From Pseudomonadota bacterium (GTDB taxonomy: Bacteria; Pseudomonadota; Alphaproteobacteria; Acetobacterales; Acetobacteraceae): a stretch of 49,338 bases of DNA. Positions 9,701-16,996 of this stretch are shown in pieces. The notes beneath the pieces are model-generated. The model was not told the DNA's origin and did not search any database. It was given only the letters and a program-made list of their open reading frames with translations. How positions within the stretch are numbered: the stretch's first letter is position 1; every line of letters starts with the position of its first letter. The position numbers were made by a program, and so were the translations under genes. Where the stretch lies: assembly GCA_021815825.1 (NCBI GenBank), contig JAKAZO010000011.1, forward strand, positions 1-49,338. The letters run 5' to 3'.

Positions 9701-10061
9701 CCAACCTGAGAAACGGCGCCAGCTCGTGCTCCAGCGCGGGATCATAGGTGAAGGGAAAATGCTCGGCCGCCGGTTCGAGGAAGAAGTCGAAGGGGTTGAT
9801 CGTCGCCATGTCGGCGATGAGGTCCACGGTGACCTCGAAATGGCCGACGCGCTCGGGGAAGACCACGCGGGCGATATAGTTGCCCTGCGGATCCTGCTGC
9901 CAGTTGATGAAATGCGGCTCGGGCGTGATCTGCAGCGAATAGGAGACGATCGGCGTGCGCGCGTGCGGCGCCGGGCGCAGCCGGATGACCTGGGGACCGA
10001 GGCTGATGACGCGATCATAGCGATAACGCGTGCGATGGGTCAGAGCGACGTGCAGCGGCAT
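6714..10061 (-). CDS. DUF2126 transglutaminase-like large protein
   Basis: 1115 residues from the ATG at 10061 (MPLHVALTHRTRYRYD). Residues about 1-260 hold the transglutaminase N-terminal beta domain and core with the triad Cys180 (GKGSCRDSAW), His229 (TDLHAWAEVY) and Asp245 (WVGLDATSGL). The remainder is the long DUF2126 region (for example LTMGGEPTFVSATD and LDGRHVGTGGGNH). The open frame continues 136 codons upstream, but that part is low-complexity Arg/Pro-rich and overlaps the BKACE gene, so it is excluded. First gene of the coupled operon. Together with the ATP-grasp/alpha-E protein and the second transglutaminase it suggests a ligate-and-cleave peptide system; actual chemistry is unproven. 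Confidence 0.93.
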   Translation of the reverse strand: MPLHVALTHRTRYRYDRVISLGPQVIRLRPAPHARTPIVSYSLQITPEPHFINWQQDPQGNYIARVVFPERVGHFEVTVDLIADMATINPFDFFLEPAAEHFPFTYDPALEHELAPFLRLDPVGPRLAALLADVPRGEQPTVDLLVMLNRLVQSHIAYVVRLEPGVWTPEETLAAGKGSCRDSAWLLVQALRQLGFAARFVSGYLIQLVADTKPLEGPEGPAADFTDLHAWAEVYLPGAGWVGLDATSGLLAGEGHIPLAATPDPQSAAPISGLVEPSEVEFAFEMKLDRVRETPRVSKPYTEAQWQDLLARGAELDRALAAADVRLTMGGEPTFVSATDLDSPEWTVDAVGPTKRGIAGRLLRRLAPIWMPGAALQTVLGKHYPGEPLPRWALYAHGRVDGEPVWRDGALCADDGAPGHAPGCTAADAAAFCAALAERLGLDPALVLPAYEDIHYHLWREHRLPANVVAEASKLADPLERARLARIFGGGLGQPVGSVLPLRSAGAGGWRSGPWFFRAGVMFLIPGDSPIGLRLPLDGLPWVDPERIEPDLPRDPFAPHPPLPAHAQLRGSLSAIGAGGGFAAVGQPPPVVGAEEPDLVRTALCVEPREGRLHVFLPPLSTAESWLQLVAAIEDTAAALARPVALEGYLPPVDPRLRRFSITPDPGVIEVNIHPAASWAEVVQRSEELYAEARAVGLATEKFMLDGRHVGTGGGNHVVMGAATPEQSPFLRRPDLLKSMLGFWHNHPSLSYLFSGLFIGPSSQHPRIDEARQDSLAELAIAFAEIEPGRAVPPWLVDRMLRHLLADMTGNTHRTEFCIDKLYAPETSSGRLGLVEFRAFEMPPHARMAAAQMLLMRAAVAAFWAQPYERPLIHWGTRIHDDFMLPHFIAQDFTEVLEELAGRGWALDPAWFAPHAEFRFPRIGEISVRGATLELRHALEPWHVLGEEPAGGATARFVDSSVERVQAQVGGWIEERFVLACNGRAVPLMPTGRAGQYVGGIRFKAWQPASALHPTLPAQPVLVFDVYDRWSGRSLGGLTYHVAHPGGRHYERFPVNANEAEARRRARFFAFGHTPGPMAEPVPMPSREHPRTLDLRRVDLHGRGRSGGLDLQQGG

Positions 10062-10126
10062 CGAGGGCACCGGGGGTTGGGGACGGGGACGGCCCGACTG
10101 GTCAAGCAAGAAGCACGCCGGCCGGC

Positions 10127-10834
10127 TCAGGCCGCGGCGGCGCGCACCAGGTCGGCGTTGCCCGCCGCCACGGTGCCATCCGGCAGTTGGCTGGTATCCT
10201 CCAGCCCGATGCGCAGCGCGAAGCCGCGCGCGCGGGCCATCCGGGCCAATGGCCAGGCGGAGTCGTCGAAGCCGTGGAGCAGAATCGGGCGCGTGAGGCC
10301 GGCATGGGCGAGCGTGGCGAGGATCGCCTCCGCCTGCGCGATCGCTGCTGCGCTGTCCTGTTCGCCGATCTCGATCGCATGGCGCCATGCGCGCTCGCCG
10401 AGCTGCAGCCGAATCATGCGTTCGGCATCGGCAACCGTGGCGAGCCCGGCCTCGACCGGGATGGCGCACCGGAACAGGCGCTCGAACAGGCCCGGCGCGC
10501 CGGGTTCGTTGAAATTCACCCCGGCATAGTCCGGCCGCACGGGCCAGGCGCCGATATGGGCGAGCCGGCGATCGTCGTCGCGCTCGATCCAGGCGCCGGT
10601 GGAAATTCCGACCAGGGTTCCCGGCACGCGGGCGCGAACCAGGCGCAGCACGTGCTCCACCGTCGCCGGGGCCAGTGTCTCGGCACCGCTGGCGTCGCGC
10701 ACATGCAGATGCACCTCATGCGCGCCCGCCGCCACCGCGGCCGCGGCATCGGCGGCGATGGCATCGGGGGTGGTGGGCAGCGCCGGATGAAAGGACGCTG
10801 GTCGTGCCCCATTGATGCAGGCCTGGATGATCAT
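10127..10834 (-). CDS. BKACE family (DUF849) beta-keto acid cleavage-type enzyme, short form
   Basis: 235 residues from the ATG at 10834, chosen for the AGGAGA motif 6-8 nt upstream. The TIM-barrel metal-binding motif HLHVRD (His42, His44), GISTGAW and the C-terminal RIGLED are visible. BKACE enzymes cleave beta-keto acids with acetyl-CoA. This copy is shorter than the usual ~270-300 residues, and at the position of the N-terminal catalytic Glu of Kce it reads NGARPASFHP, so the substrate probably differs. It lies 65 bp upstream of the DUF2126 gene on the same strand and could be co-transcribed. Alternative: a diverged subfamily of unknown reaction. Confidence 0.85.
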   Translation of the reverse strand: MIIQACINGARPASFHPALPTTPDAIAADAAAAVAAGAHEVHLHVRDASGAETLAPATVEHVLRLVRARVPGTLVGISTGAWIERDDDRRLAHIGAWPVRPDYAGVNFNEPGAPGLFERLFRCAIPVEAGLATVADAERMIRLQLGERAWRHAIEIGEQDSAAAIAQAEAILATLAHAGLTRPILLHGFDDSAWPLARMARARGFALRIGLEDTSQLPDGTVAAGNADLVRAAAA

Positions 10835-10925
10835 CGGTCGTCTCCTGGAATGGTGTCCCGGTCGCGTGCAGGCGCATGGTTGCGGAGCCAGATGGAAAGC
10901 GGCAGAATCGGCGCCGGAGGCGGAT

Positions 10926-11105
10926 ATGGCCGACCCGAACCCTGATCCGGACACCCTACACGAGACCGGCGGCAATGATGCCCCCCGCAAGCCGCGGGCG
11001 AAGGGCACGACCAAGCCCCGGACCGAAGCCGAGCCCGAGGAGGTCACCTGCGCCTCCCCGCCCTGCTTGCTCGGCGAACTCGACGGCTCCTACGGGACCT
11101 ACTGA
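10926..11105 (+). CDS. Small conserved-looking protein with CASPPCLLGELDGSY tail
   Basis: 59 codons, MADPNPDPDTLHETGG to the C-terminal GELDGSYGTY. The start has an excellent ribosome-binding site (GGAGG, 5-nt spacing), which is the best evidence that it is real. A charged, disordered N-terminal half is followed by two cysteines in CASPPC and an acidic/aromatic end. I recall similar short SPPCxxHExDxxY-type tails in small alphaproteobacterial proteins, but cannot verify this. Divergent from the BKACE gene and 240 bp upstream of nirK. Function unknown. Confidence 0.55.
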   Translation: MADPNPDPDTLHETGGNDAPRKPRAKGTTKPRTEAEPEEVTCASPPCLLGELDGSYGTY

Positions 11106-11270
11106 TCTGCCGGCATCGGCGCTGCACGATGCGCCCTGGGGCCATCTCCGATCGGCGTGAGCCGTTCCAGCCCGCGCCGAGCCGAGATGCGTGGCTCGAG
11201 TATCATCCGTTGCGGCACCGCGGCACGCCCTGATGTGTCCATCCCCTCGGACGGGGTTCTGGTCGCGGGA

Positions 11271-11284
11271 TTGATGCAGATCAT
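11271..11284 (+). promoter_or_regulatory. FNR/NNR/FixK-type box upstream of nirK
   Basis: TTGATGCAGATCAT matches the FNR-family consensus TTGAT-N4-ATCAA at 9 of 10 defined positions. Its centre is about 68 nt before the nirK ATG at 11346. If it works at -41.5, transcription would begin near 11319. CRP/FNR-type regulators such as NNR and DNR commonly control nirK in response to low oxygen and NO, so the placement is biologically sensible. No regulator gene is in the window. Confidence 0.7.
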
Positions 11285-11345
11285 TCCGCGCGCCCGATGC
11301 TGTGTCAGGCTCGTCGGCGTGAGAACCCGCTGTGGAGAGGTCGCC

Positions 11346-13058
11346 ATGCGCCTGGCCTGGTCCGCCCCGATGCTCGCCCTGCTGCTGCTGGCTCTGCCGG
11401 CGCGAGCGGACGGCCTCAAGGGCAATGCCGAGGATGGGCGCGAAGTCTTCCAGAAATGCGCCGCCTGTCATTCGCTGGCGCCGAACCAGACGCTCATCGG
11501 CCCCTCGCTCGCCGGTTTGTTCGGGCGCAAGGCCGGGACCGAGGCCGGATTCGATTTCTATTCTGACGCGATGCGGCATTCAGACATCGTCTGGACCGCC
11601 GAGACGCTCGCGGCCTATCTCGCCGATCCAGCGAAGACGCTGCCCGGAAACCGGATGCCCTTCCCGGGCCTCGATGCGGCGCAGGATCGCGCCGATGTCA
11701 TCGCCTACCTGCAGGCCGGCACGGCCGGGAGCCCGCCACCGGCCGCGAACGCTGCGCCGCCGCACCCGCGCGCGGTGCCGAAGATGGTCCCCGAGGCGCG
11801 CTATACGCTGCGCAGCGGGGTCGCCAATGGGCGCATGGTGTTCATCGGCATCGGCGGCAGCATCGACGGCGCCATCGATCCCGGGTTGACGGCCGTCGCC
11901 GGCGAGACGGTACAGATCACGCTGATCAACGGCGAGGGGATGCAGCACAATATCGACGTCGATCTGCCCGGCGGCGCGGTGCGCTCGCAGCGGGTCAACG
12001 GCGCCGGCGCCAGCACCACCATCAGCTTCGTCGCCCCGGCCTCGGGCAGCTATGCTTATTTCTGCTCGGTACCCGGGCACCGTGAAGCGGGCATGGAAGG
12101 CCGGCTCGTCGTGGCGGCCAAGGCCCCGACGCCATCCGTGGTGGAAGCGGACCTCTCGCACGACCCCGCCCGGCTCCCGCCCGCGGTGGGCACGCGCGGC
12201 CCGGAGACGGTGAGCGTGCTGCTCGAGGCGGTGGAGGCCGAGGCTCGGCTCGCCGATGGGGTGACCTTCACGTTCTGGACCTTCAACCGCACCGTCCCCG
12301 GCCCATTCGTTCGGGTTCGCGTCGGCGACGAGGTCGTGGTGAGGCTGCGCAACGCGTCCGACAGCGCGATGATGCATTCGGTCGATTTCCATGCCGCGCT
12401 CGCGCCCGGCGGGGGCGCGATCGGGCTGCAGGTTGGGCCGGGGGAGGAAAAGGCGATCCGCTTCCGCGCGACGGTGCCGGGCCTGTTTGTCTATCACTGC
12501 GGCACGCCGATGGTCGCCGAGCATATCGCCAACGGCATGTTCGGTCTGATTCTGGTCGAGCCGGAAAATGGGCTGAAGCCGGTCGACCGGGAGTTCTACG
12601 TGATGCAGAACGAACTCTACACGGCCGCGCCGATGGGCAAGCTCGGCCGGCAGGAATTCAGCGTCGAAAAAATGCTCGATGAACGCCCGGACTATATCGT
12701 GTTCAATGGCGCCGTCGGCGCGCTGACCAAAATCCACCCGTTGCAGGCGAAGACAGGGGAGAGCGTGCGGATCTATTTCGGGGACGCCGGGCCGAACCTG
12801 ACCTCGTCGTTCCACATCATCGGCGAAATCATGGATCGGGTCTATCCGAACGGAGCCCTGCTCGACGCCCCGCTGCGGGGCGTGCAGACCCTGTCGGTAC
12901 CACCGGGTTCCGCGGCGATGGTCGAGTTTACGACCCAGGTCCCGGGGCGGTTCGTGCTGGTCGATCACGCGCTGGCGCGCGTCCAGCGTGGACTGATCGG
13001 CTTCCTCGACGTGACCGGGGCAGCCAGGCCGGATCTCTACCGCGAGGAGCCGAAGTAG
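11346..13058 (+). CDS. nirK: Copper nitrite reductase with N-terminal cytochrome c and extra cupredoxin domain
   Basis: 570 residues; reduces nitrite to NO in the periplasm. The ATG at 11346 follows GGAGAGG with 5-nt spacing and starts a signal peptide ending near ALPARADG. Residues 24-125 are cytochrome c (Cys38, Cys41, His42; axial Met104). Residues about 150-257 are a cupredoxin with type-1 copper ligands His201, Cys240, His245 and Met250. Residues about 285-560 are the two-domain AniA-like NirK: type-1 ligands His344, Cys385, His393, Met398; type-2 ligands His349, His384, His490; catalytic Asp347 and probably His464. All ligands are intact. An N-terminal cupredoxin (Hyphomicrobium type) and fused cytochromes are each known; both together, N-terminal, is unusual. 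Confidence 0.95.
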   Translation: MRLAWSAPMLALLLLALPARADGLKGNAEDGREVFQKCAACHSLAPNQTLIGPSLAGLFGRKAGTEAGFDFYSDAMRHSDIVWTAETLAAYLADPAKTLPGNRMPFPGLDAAQDRADVIAYLQAGTAGSPPPAANAAPPHPRAVPKMVPEARYTLRSGVANGRMVFIGIGGSIDGAIDPGLTAVAGETVQITLINGEGMQHNIDVDLPGGAVRSQRVNGAGASTTISFVAPASGSYAYFCSVPGHREAGMEGRLVVAAKAPTPSVVEADLSHDPARLPPAVGTRGPETVSVLLEAVEAEARLADGVTFTFWTFNRTVPGPFVRVRVGDEVVVRLRNASDSAMMHSVDFHAALAPGGGAIGLQVGPGEEKAIRFRATVPGLFVYHCGTPMVAEHIANGMFGLILVEPENGLKPVDREFYVMQNELYTAAPMGKLGRQEFSVEKMLDERPDYIVFNGAVGALTKIHPLQAKTGESVRIYFGDAGPNLTSSFHIIGEIMDRVYPNGALLDAPLRGVQTLSVPPGSAAMVEFTTQVPGRFVLVDHALARVQRGLIGFLDVTGAARPDLYREEPK

Positions 13059-13071
13059 CAATATCGCAGAC

Positions 13072-13097
13072 CGGACAGCGGCCGAAGCCGCTGCCCG
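13072..13097. terminator. GC-rich hairpin between convergent nirK and PEP-CTERM gene
   Basis: CAGCGGC-CGAA-GCCGCTG forms a perfect 7-bp stem with a 4-nt loop, extended by CGG/CCG beyond one mismatch. It sits in the 59-bp gap between two converging genes, where a bidirectional terminator is expected. There is no T-tract, so intrinsic activity is uncertain. Confidence 0.45.
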
Positions 13098-13117
13098 TCC
13101 CGCGAGCGTCGACAGGA

Positions 13118-13756
13118 TCAGGCGCGGCGGCGCCGGATCAGGCCGAGGCCGAACAGGCCGGAGCCGAGCAGAGCCATCGAAGCCGGCTCCGGAACGGCCG
13201 CATAGGCGTCATAGCTGGTGACGCCCGTCCCGGTGGAGGCCAGTGTGACCACCTGGGACAGCGTGTCATTGCCGGTGAAGGTGGCGTGCCCGCCGAGATC
13301 GGTTCCGAAGCTGGCGCCCGGATTGGTGAAGCTGGCGCTGCCGATGGTGCTGCCATTGACCGAGAACGCATAGCCAAGGGTCTGGTGGCTGCCGAGTGTG
13401 CCGCCGATGCTGCTGTAGACCGAATTCGGACCGACCGGCGAGGTCAGGCCGGACTCGTCGAGCGTGACGTTCAGGGTACCCGCGGTGGCGGAGGAGACGT
13501 TCACCGAAGTAAGGTCGATAGCCGGCTGCCCGGGCGCGCCGATGATCGGCGAGCCGATGCCGGAGATCGTATTGATGGTGAACGTGCCGAAGCTCTGGGC
13601 GGTGATGTTGACGTTGCCGTTCGTGCTGGACACGACCTCGCTCGTGTAGCCCGCCTCTGAGAGGGTGAGGGTGAGCGTCGGCGTGGCCCGCGCGGCGGAG
13701 CCGAAGGCCAGCGGGGCGGCGGCGATGGCGAGCCCCAAGATCAAGTTTCTACGCAT
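13118..13756 (-). CDS. PEP-CTERM sorting domain protein
   Basis: 212 residues. A signal peptide (MRRNLILGLAIAAAPLAFGS) and a Ser/Thr/Gly-rich beta-type middle are followed by the sorting tail VPEPASMALLGSGLFGLG and basic RRRR at the very end. PEP-CTERM proteins are exported, processed by exosortase EpsH/XrtA at the PEP motif and delivered to the cell surface or extracellular matrix. The start has AGGAGG 5-6 nt upstream. No exosortase or polysaccharide gene is visible nearby, so this is an orphan substrate. Composition (low Cys, many Thr/Ser/Asn) is typical of the class. Confidence 0.92.
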   Translation of the reverse strand: MRRNLILGLAIAAAPLAFGSAARATPTLTLTLSEAGYTSEVVSSTNGNVNITAQSFGTFTINTISGIGSPIIGAPGQPAIDLTSVNVSSATAGTLNVTLDESGLTSPVGPNSVYSSIGGTLGSHQTLGYAFSVNGSTIGSASFTNPGASFGTDLGGHATFTGNDTLSQVVTLASTGTGVTSYDAYAAVPEPASMALLGSGLFGLGLIRRRRA

Positions 13757-13991
13757 GTATCCTCCTGCATGACGACGCTCGGGTTGTAGCCAAAGGTGAG
13801 CGAACGGTTAATTGCTATCATTCCATCTCGCGGGATGCAACAGCAAACGTCTCAAAAAACAATTTTGTGATCACCACGCGATGGCGTACGGCGCCGCAAT
13901 GATCCTGGCGGCCGCCCCTGCAAAGGCCCGTGACAGCGCGGCAAGGTGTCGGCAGATTGCGCCCACCCGAACGAGGCCCCGCAGCCGGACC

Positions 13992-14951
13992 ATGGCCGTC
14001 TATACCGAAGTCACCGATGATGCCCTCGCCGCCTTCCTCGCCGATTACGACATCGGCGATCTGATCGCCTTCCGCGGCATCGCCGAGGGCGTGGAGAACT
14101 CGAACTACGCGCTGCGCACCGAGGCGGGCGATTTCATCCTCACCCTCTACGAGAAGCGCGTCGAACCGGCGGACCTGCCCTGGTTCCTCGGGCTGATGGA
14201 GCATCTCGCCCGCCACGGCCTCTCCTGCCCGCTGCCGGTGCGCGCGCGCGATGGCGTGGCGCTGCGCCGCCTGGCGGGCCGCCATGCCGCCATCACCACC
14301 TTTCTGCCCGGCGTCTGGCCCCGCCGCGTGCGCGTCGAGCACTGCGCGCCGGTCGGCGCCGCGCTCGCACGGCTGCACCTGGCCGGCGACGGCTACGCCG
14401 CGGAACGGGCGAACGCGCTGGGGCCCGCATCCTGGGCGCCGCTGCTCGCCCGCATCGGCGACGGCGCCGAGAGCGTCCGCGCCGGTCTCGGGGCTGAACT
14501 CGCCGCCGCCCTCGAGCATCTCCTCGCCGCCTGGCCGACATCCCTGCCGCGCGGCCATATCCACGCCGACCTCTTCCCGGACAACGTCTTCTTCCTCGGC
14601 GGGCAGGTTTCGGGCCTGATCGACTTCTATTTCGCCGCCACAGACCTGCTCGCCTACGACGTCGCGATCTGCCTCAACGCCTGGTGCTTCGAGGCGGACG
14701 GGGCCTGCAACGTCACCAAGGCGAGGGCCCTCCTGCGCGGCTATCAGCAGATCCGCCCCCTCGCCCTGGCCGAGCGCGCGGCGTTGCCGGTGCTCGCCCA
14801 GGGCGCAGCCATGCGCTTCCTGCTGACCCGCCTCTACGACTGGCTGAACACGCCAGCGGATGCGCTGGTGGTGCGCAAGGATCCACTCGAATATCTGCGC
14901 CGCCTGCGCTTTCACCTCGATGCCACCAGCGAGGCCGCCTATGGGCTCTGA
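13992..14951 (+). CDS. thrB: Homoserine kinase (type II, ThrB)
   Basis: 319 residues from [20 protein letters not shown], the usual alphaproteobacterial ThrB start; the frame is open further upstream but that part is not conserved-looking. It phosphorylates homoserine in threonine synthesis. Choline-kinase-like features: [12 protein letters not shown] near the N-terminus, [11 protein letters not shown] (catalytic loop Asp) and [15 protein letters not shown] (metal-binding Asp). It overlaps rnhA by 11 nt. In many alphaproteobacteria ispH-thrB-rnhA is the order; ispH is missing here. Confidence 0.93.
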   Translation: MAVYTEVTDDALAAFLADYDIGDLIAFRGIAEGVENSNYALRTEAGDFILTLYEKRVEPADLPWFLGLMEHLARHGLSCPLPVRARDGVALRRLAGRHAAITTFLPGVWPRRVRVEHCAPVGAALARLHLAGDGYAAERANALGPASWAPLLARIGDGAESVRAGLGAELAAALEHLLAAWPTSLPRGHIHADLFPDNVFFLGGQVSGLIDFYFAATDLLAYDVAICLNAWCFEADGACNVTKARALLRGYQQIRPLALAERAALPVLAQGAAMRFLLTRLYDWLNTPADALVVRKDPLEYLRRLRFHLDATSEAAYGL

Positions 14952-15423
14952 CGCGGCCGATGAACCGGTGGAGATCTGGACCGACGGCGGCTGCAAGCCG
15001 AATCCCGGTCCGGGCGGCTGGGCGGCGATCCTGCGCTATCGTGGCCACGAGCGCGAGCTCTCGGGCGCCGAGCCGGCGACCACCAACAACCGCATGGAGC
15101 TCACCGCCGCTGCCGCGGCGCTGGAGGCACTGAAGCGGCCGAGTCGCGTGGCGCTGCACACCGACAGCCAATACGTCGCCAACGGCATCACCCGCTGGCG
15201 GCAGGGCTGGGTACGACGGAACTGGCGCAACGCCGCGGGCGATCCGGTGGCGAACATGGATCTATGGCAACGCCTGCTCGCTGCCGCGGCCATGCATGAG
15301 GTGGAGTGGCGCTGGGTGCGCGGCCACGCCGAGGACCCGATGAACCATCGCGCCGACGCGCTGGCGACCGCGGCACGGCAGCACCTGGGTTCCAGCGTCA
15401 TTCCATCAGACGGGACCGGCTGA
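14941..15423 (+). CDS. rnhA: Ribonuclease HI
   Basis: 160 residues. The catalytic carboxylates are all visible: Asp15 (WTDGGC), Glu53 (NRMELTAA), Asp75 (HTDSQYV) and Asp139 (NHRADALA), plus the basic handle [11 protein letters not shown] and His129 in RGHAEDP. It degrades the RNA strand of RNA-DNA hybrids. The ATG at 14941 lies inside the end of thrB (11-nt overlap), implying translational coupling. Length is normal for bacterial RNase HI. Confidence 0.96.
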   Translation: MGSDAADEPVEIWTDGGCKPNPGPGGWAAILRYRGHERELSGAEPATTNNRMELTAAAAALEALKRPSRVALHTDSQYVANGITRWRQGWVRRNWRNAAGDPVANMDLWQRLLAAAAMHEVEWRWVRGHAEDPMNHRADALATAARQHLGSSVIPSDGTG

Positions 15424-15465
15424 CGGACAGTGCTCGGTCGTGCCATGGGCTCAGAGCACGGTCCG
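15424..15465. terminator. Inverted repeat after rnhA, possible terminator
   Basis: CGGACAGTGCTC (15424-15435) pairs with GAGCACGGTCCG (15454-15465) with one mismatch, leaving an 18-nt loop. It starts directly after the rnhA stop and lies between convergent rnhA and the tusA-like gene. No T-run follows. Confidence 0.4.
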
Positions 15466-15483
15466 CGTGGCAGGGCCTCCGGC

Positions 15484-15753
15484 TCAGACGCCATCCTTGC
15501 GGATCACCAGCACCGCGCTGCCATCCTCGAGCGGGATCAGGTCGAGCACGTCGTGCCCCTGATCGGCGGCCGCGCGGGGCACGTTGGCGAGGGGCTCGGC
15601 GCCCCGCAGCCGCACCAGCAGCACCTGTCCCCGCGCCATCGCATCCAGCGCCAGGCGGGTGCGCACGAAGGTCATCGGGCAGGTTTCGGACGTGATGTCG
15701 ATCGCCCGATCGTGGTCGGGCAGTGACAGCGCGGTCTCGCTCGTGCGCGTCAT
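15484..15753 (-). CDS. TusA-family sulfurtransferase-like protein
   Basis: 89 residues. The conserved Cys25-Pro of the TusA/SirA family is in SETCPMTFVRTRLALD, followed by the short beta-alpha fold and LIPLEDGSAVLVIRK. TusA proteins relay sulfur for tRNA thiolation or sulfur metabolism; which role applies here cannot be told. It begins 10 nt after the pgk stop, so it is probably the last gene of the tkt-gap-pgk transcription unit. Confidence 0.85.
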   Translation of the reverse strand: MTRTSETALSLPDHDRAIDITSETCPMTFVRTRLALDAMARGQVLLVRLRGAEPLANVPRAAADQGHDVLDLIPLEDGSAVLVIRKDGV

Positions 15754-15763
15754 CCGCGCCGCC

Positions 15764-16966
15764 TCAATCGCCCGCGGGGGGAGCGAGCGCGGCCACTCCG
15801 GGGAGGGTCTTCCCCTCCATCCATTCGAGGAACGCGCCACCGGCCGTCGAAACATAGCTGAACGTGTCGGCCACCCCGGCCTGACGCAGGGCCGCAACCG
15901 TGTCGCCGCCGCCGGCTACGCTCACCAGGTGCCCGCTCGCGGTGGCCGCTGCGACCGCACGGGCCAGCGCGACCGTGCCGGCATCGAAGGGCGGGGTCTC
16001 GAAGGCGCCGAGCGGACCGTTCCAGACCAGTGTCTTCCAACCGGCCAGCCGCGCGGTGAGCGCTTGCACCGTGCCGGGGCCGACATCGAGGATCATCGCG
16101 TCCGGCCCGACCTGGGCCACCGTCACCGTGCGTGTCACCGCTCCCGGCACGAGCGCGGATGCCACCACAGCGTCGATCGGCAGCAGGACCGCACAGCCGG
16201 CCGTCTCAGCGTCGGCGAGGATGCGACGCGCCGTCTCGTGCAGGTCGGGTTCCTGCAGCGAGCGGCCCACGGCGAGCCCTTGGGCGGCAAGAAACGTGTT
16301 CGCCATGGCGCCGCCGATGACCAGTTCGTCGACGCGCGAGACGAGGTTGGCCAGCAGATCCAGCTTGGTCGAGACCTTGGCCCCACCGACGATGGCCGCG
16401 ACCGGGCGCGCCGGCGTGCCGAGGGCACGGTCGAGCGCTTCGAGTTCCGCCTGCATCAGCCGCCCGGCATAGGCGGGCAGCTGATGCGCCACCGCCTCGG
16501 TGCTGGCATGGGCGCGATGCGCGGCCGAGAACGCGTCATCGACATAGATATCGGCCAGCGCCGCGAGTTCGCGGGCGAAGCCGGGGTCGTTGGCCTCCTC
16601 GCCGGGATGGAAGCGCGTATTCTCCAGCACCAGCACATCACCGGCTGCCAGCACGTCCACCGCCTGCTGCGCTGCCACGCCGATGCAATCCTCGGCGAAC
16701 CGCACACGCCGGCCCAGCACCTCGCCGAGCGCGCGTGCCACCGGCGCCAGGGTCATGGCCGGCACGCGCTTGCCCTTCGGCCGGTCGAAATGACTGCAGA
16801 CGATGACCCTTGCGTCCTTGGCCGCAAGCTCGCGGATCGTCGGCGTCAGCCGCTCGAGCCGGGTGAGATCGGTGATCCGCCCATCATGGACCGGCACGTT
16901 GAGATCGGCCCGCAGCAGCACGCGCTTGCCGGCGACATCCACCCCGTCAAGAGTGCGAAACCGCAT
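15764..16966 (-). CDS. pgk: Phosphoglycerate kinase
   Basis: 400 residues, full length. N-terminal [22 protein letters not shown] (substrate-binding Arg/His), [12 protein letters not shown] and the C-terminal nucleotide loop [12 protein letters not shown] are all present. It converts 1,3-bisphosphoglycerate and ADP to 3-phosphoglycerate and ATP (the reverse in the Calvin cycle). It lies 30 bp downstream of the alpha/beta hydrolase in the tkt-gap-hydrolase-pgk series. Confidence 0.97.
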   Translation of the reverse strand: MRFRTLDGVDVAGKRVLLRADLNVPVHDGRITDLTRLERLTPTIRELAAKDARVIVCSHFDRPKGKRVPAMTLAPVARALGEVLGRRVRFAEDCIGVAAQQAVDVLAAGDVLVLENTRFHPGEEANDPGFARELAALADIYVDDAFSAAHRAHASTEAVAHQLPAYAGRLMQAELEALDRALGTPARPVAAIVGGAKVSTKLDLLANLVSRVDELVIGGAMANTFLAAQGLAVGRSLQEPDLHETARRILADAETAGCAVLLPIDAVVASALVPGAVTRTVTVAQVGPDAMILDVGPGTVQALTARLAGWKTLVWNGPLGAFETPPFDAGTVALARAVAAATASGHLVSVAGGGDTVAALRQAGVADTFSYVSTAGGAFLEWMEGKTLPGVAALAPPAGD

Positions 16967-16996
16967 CCTTCGTGTCCTTCGCGGTCCTGCCCGCCC

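Noticed and set aside
10062-10469. N-terminal extension of the DUF2126 protein
   Set aside because: Overlaps the BKACE gene, is low-complexity Arg-rich and precedes a family-typical MPLHVALTHRTRYRY start.
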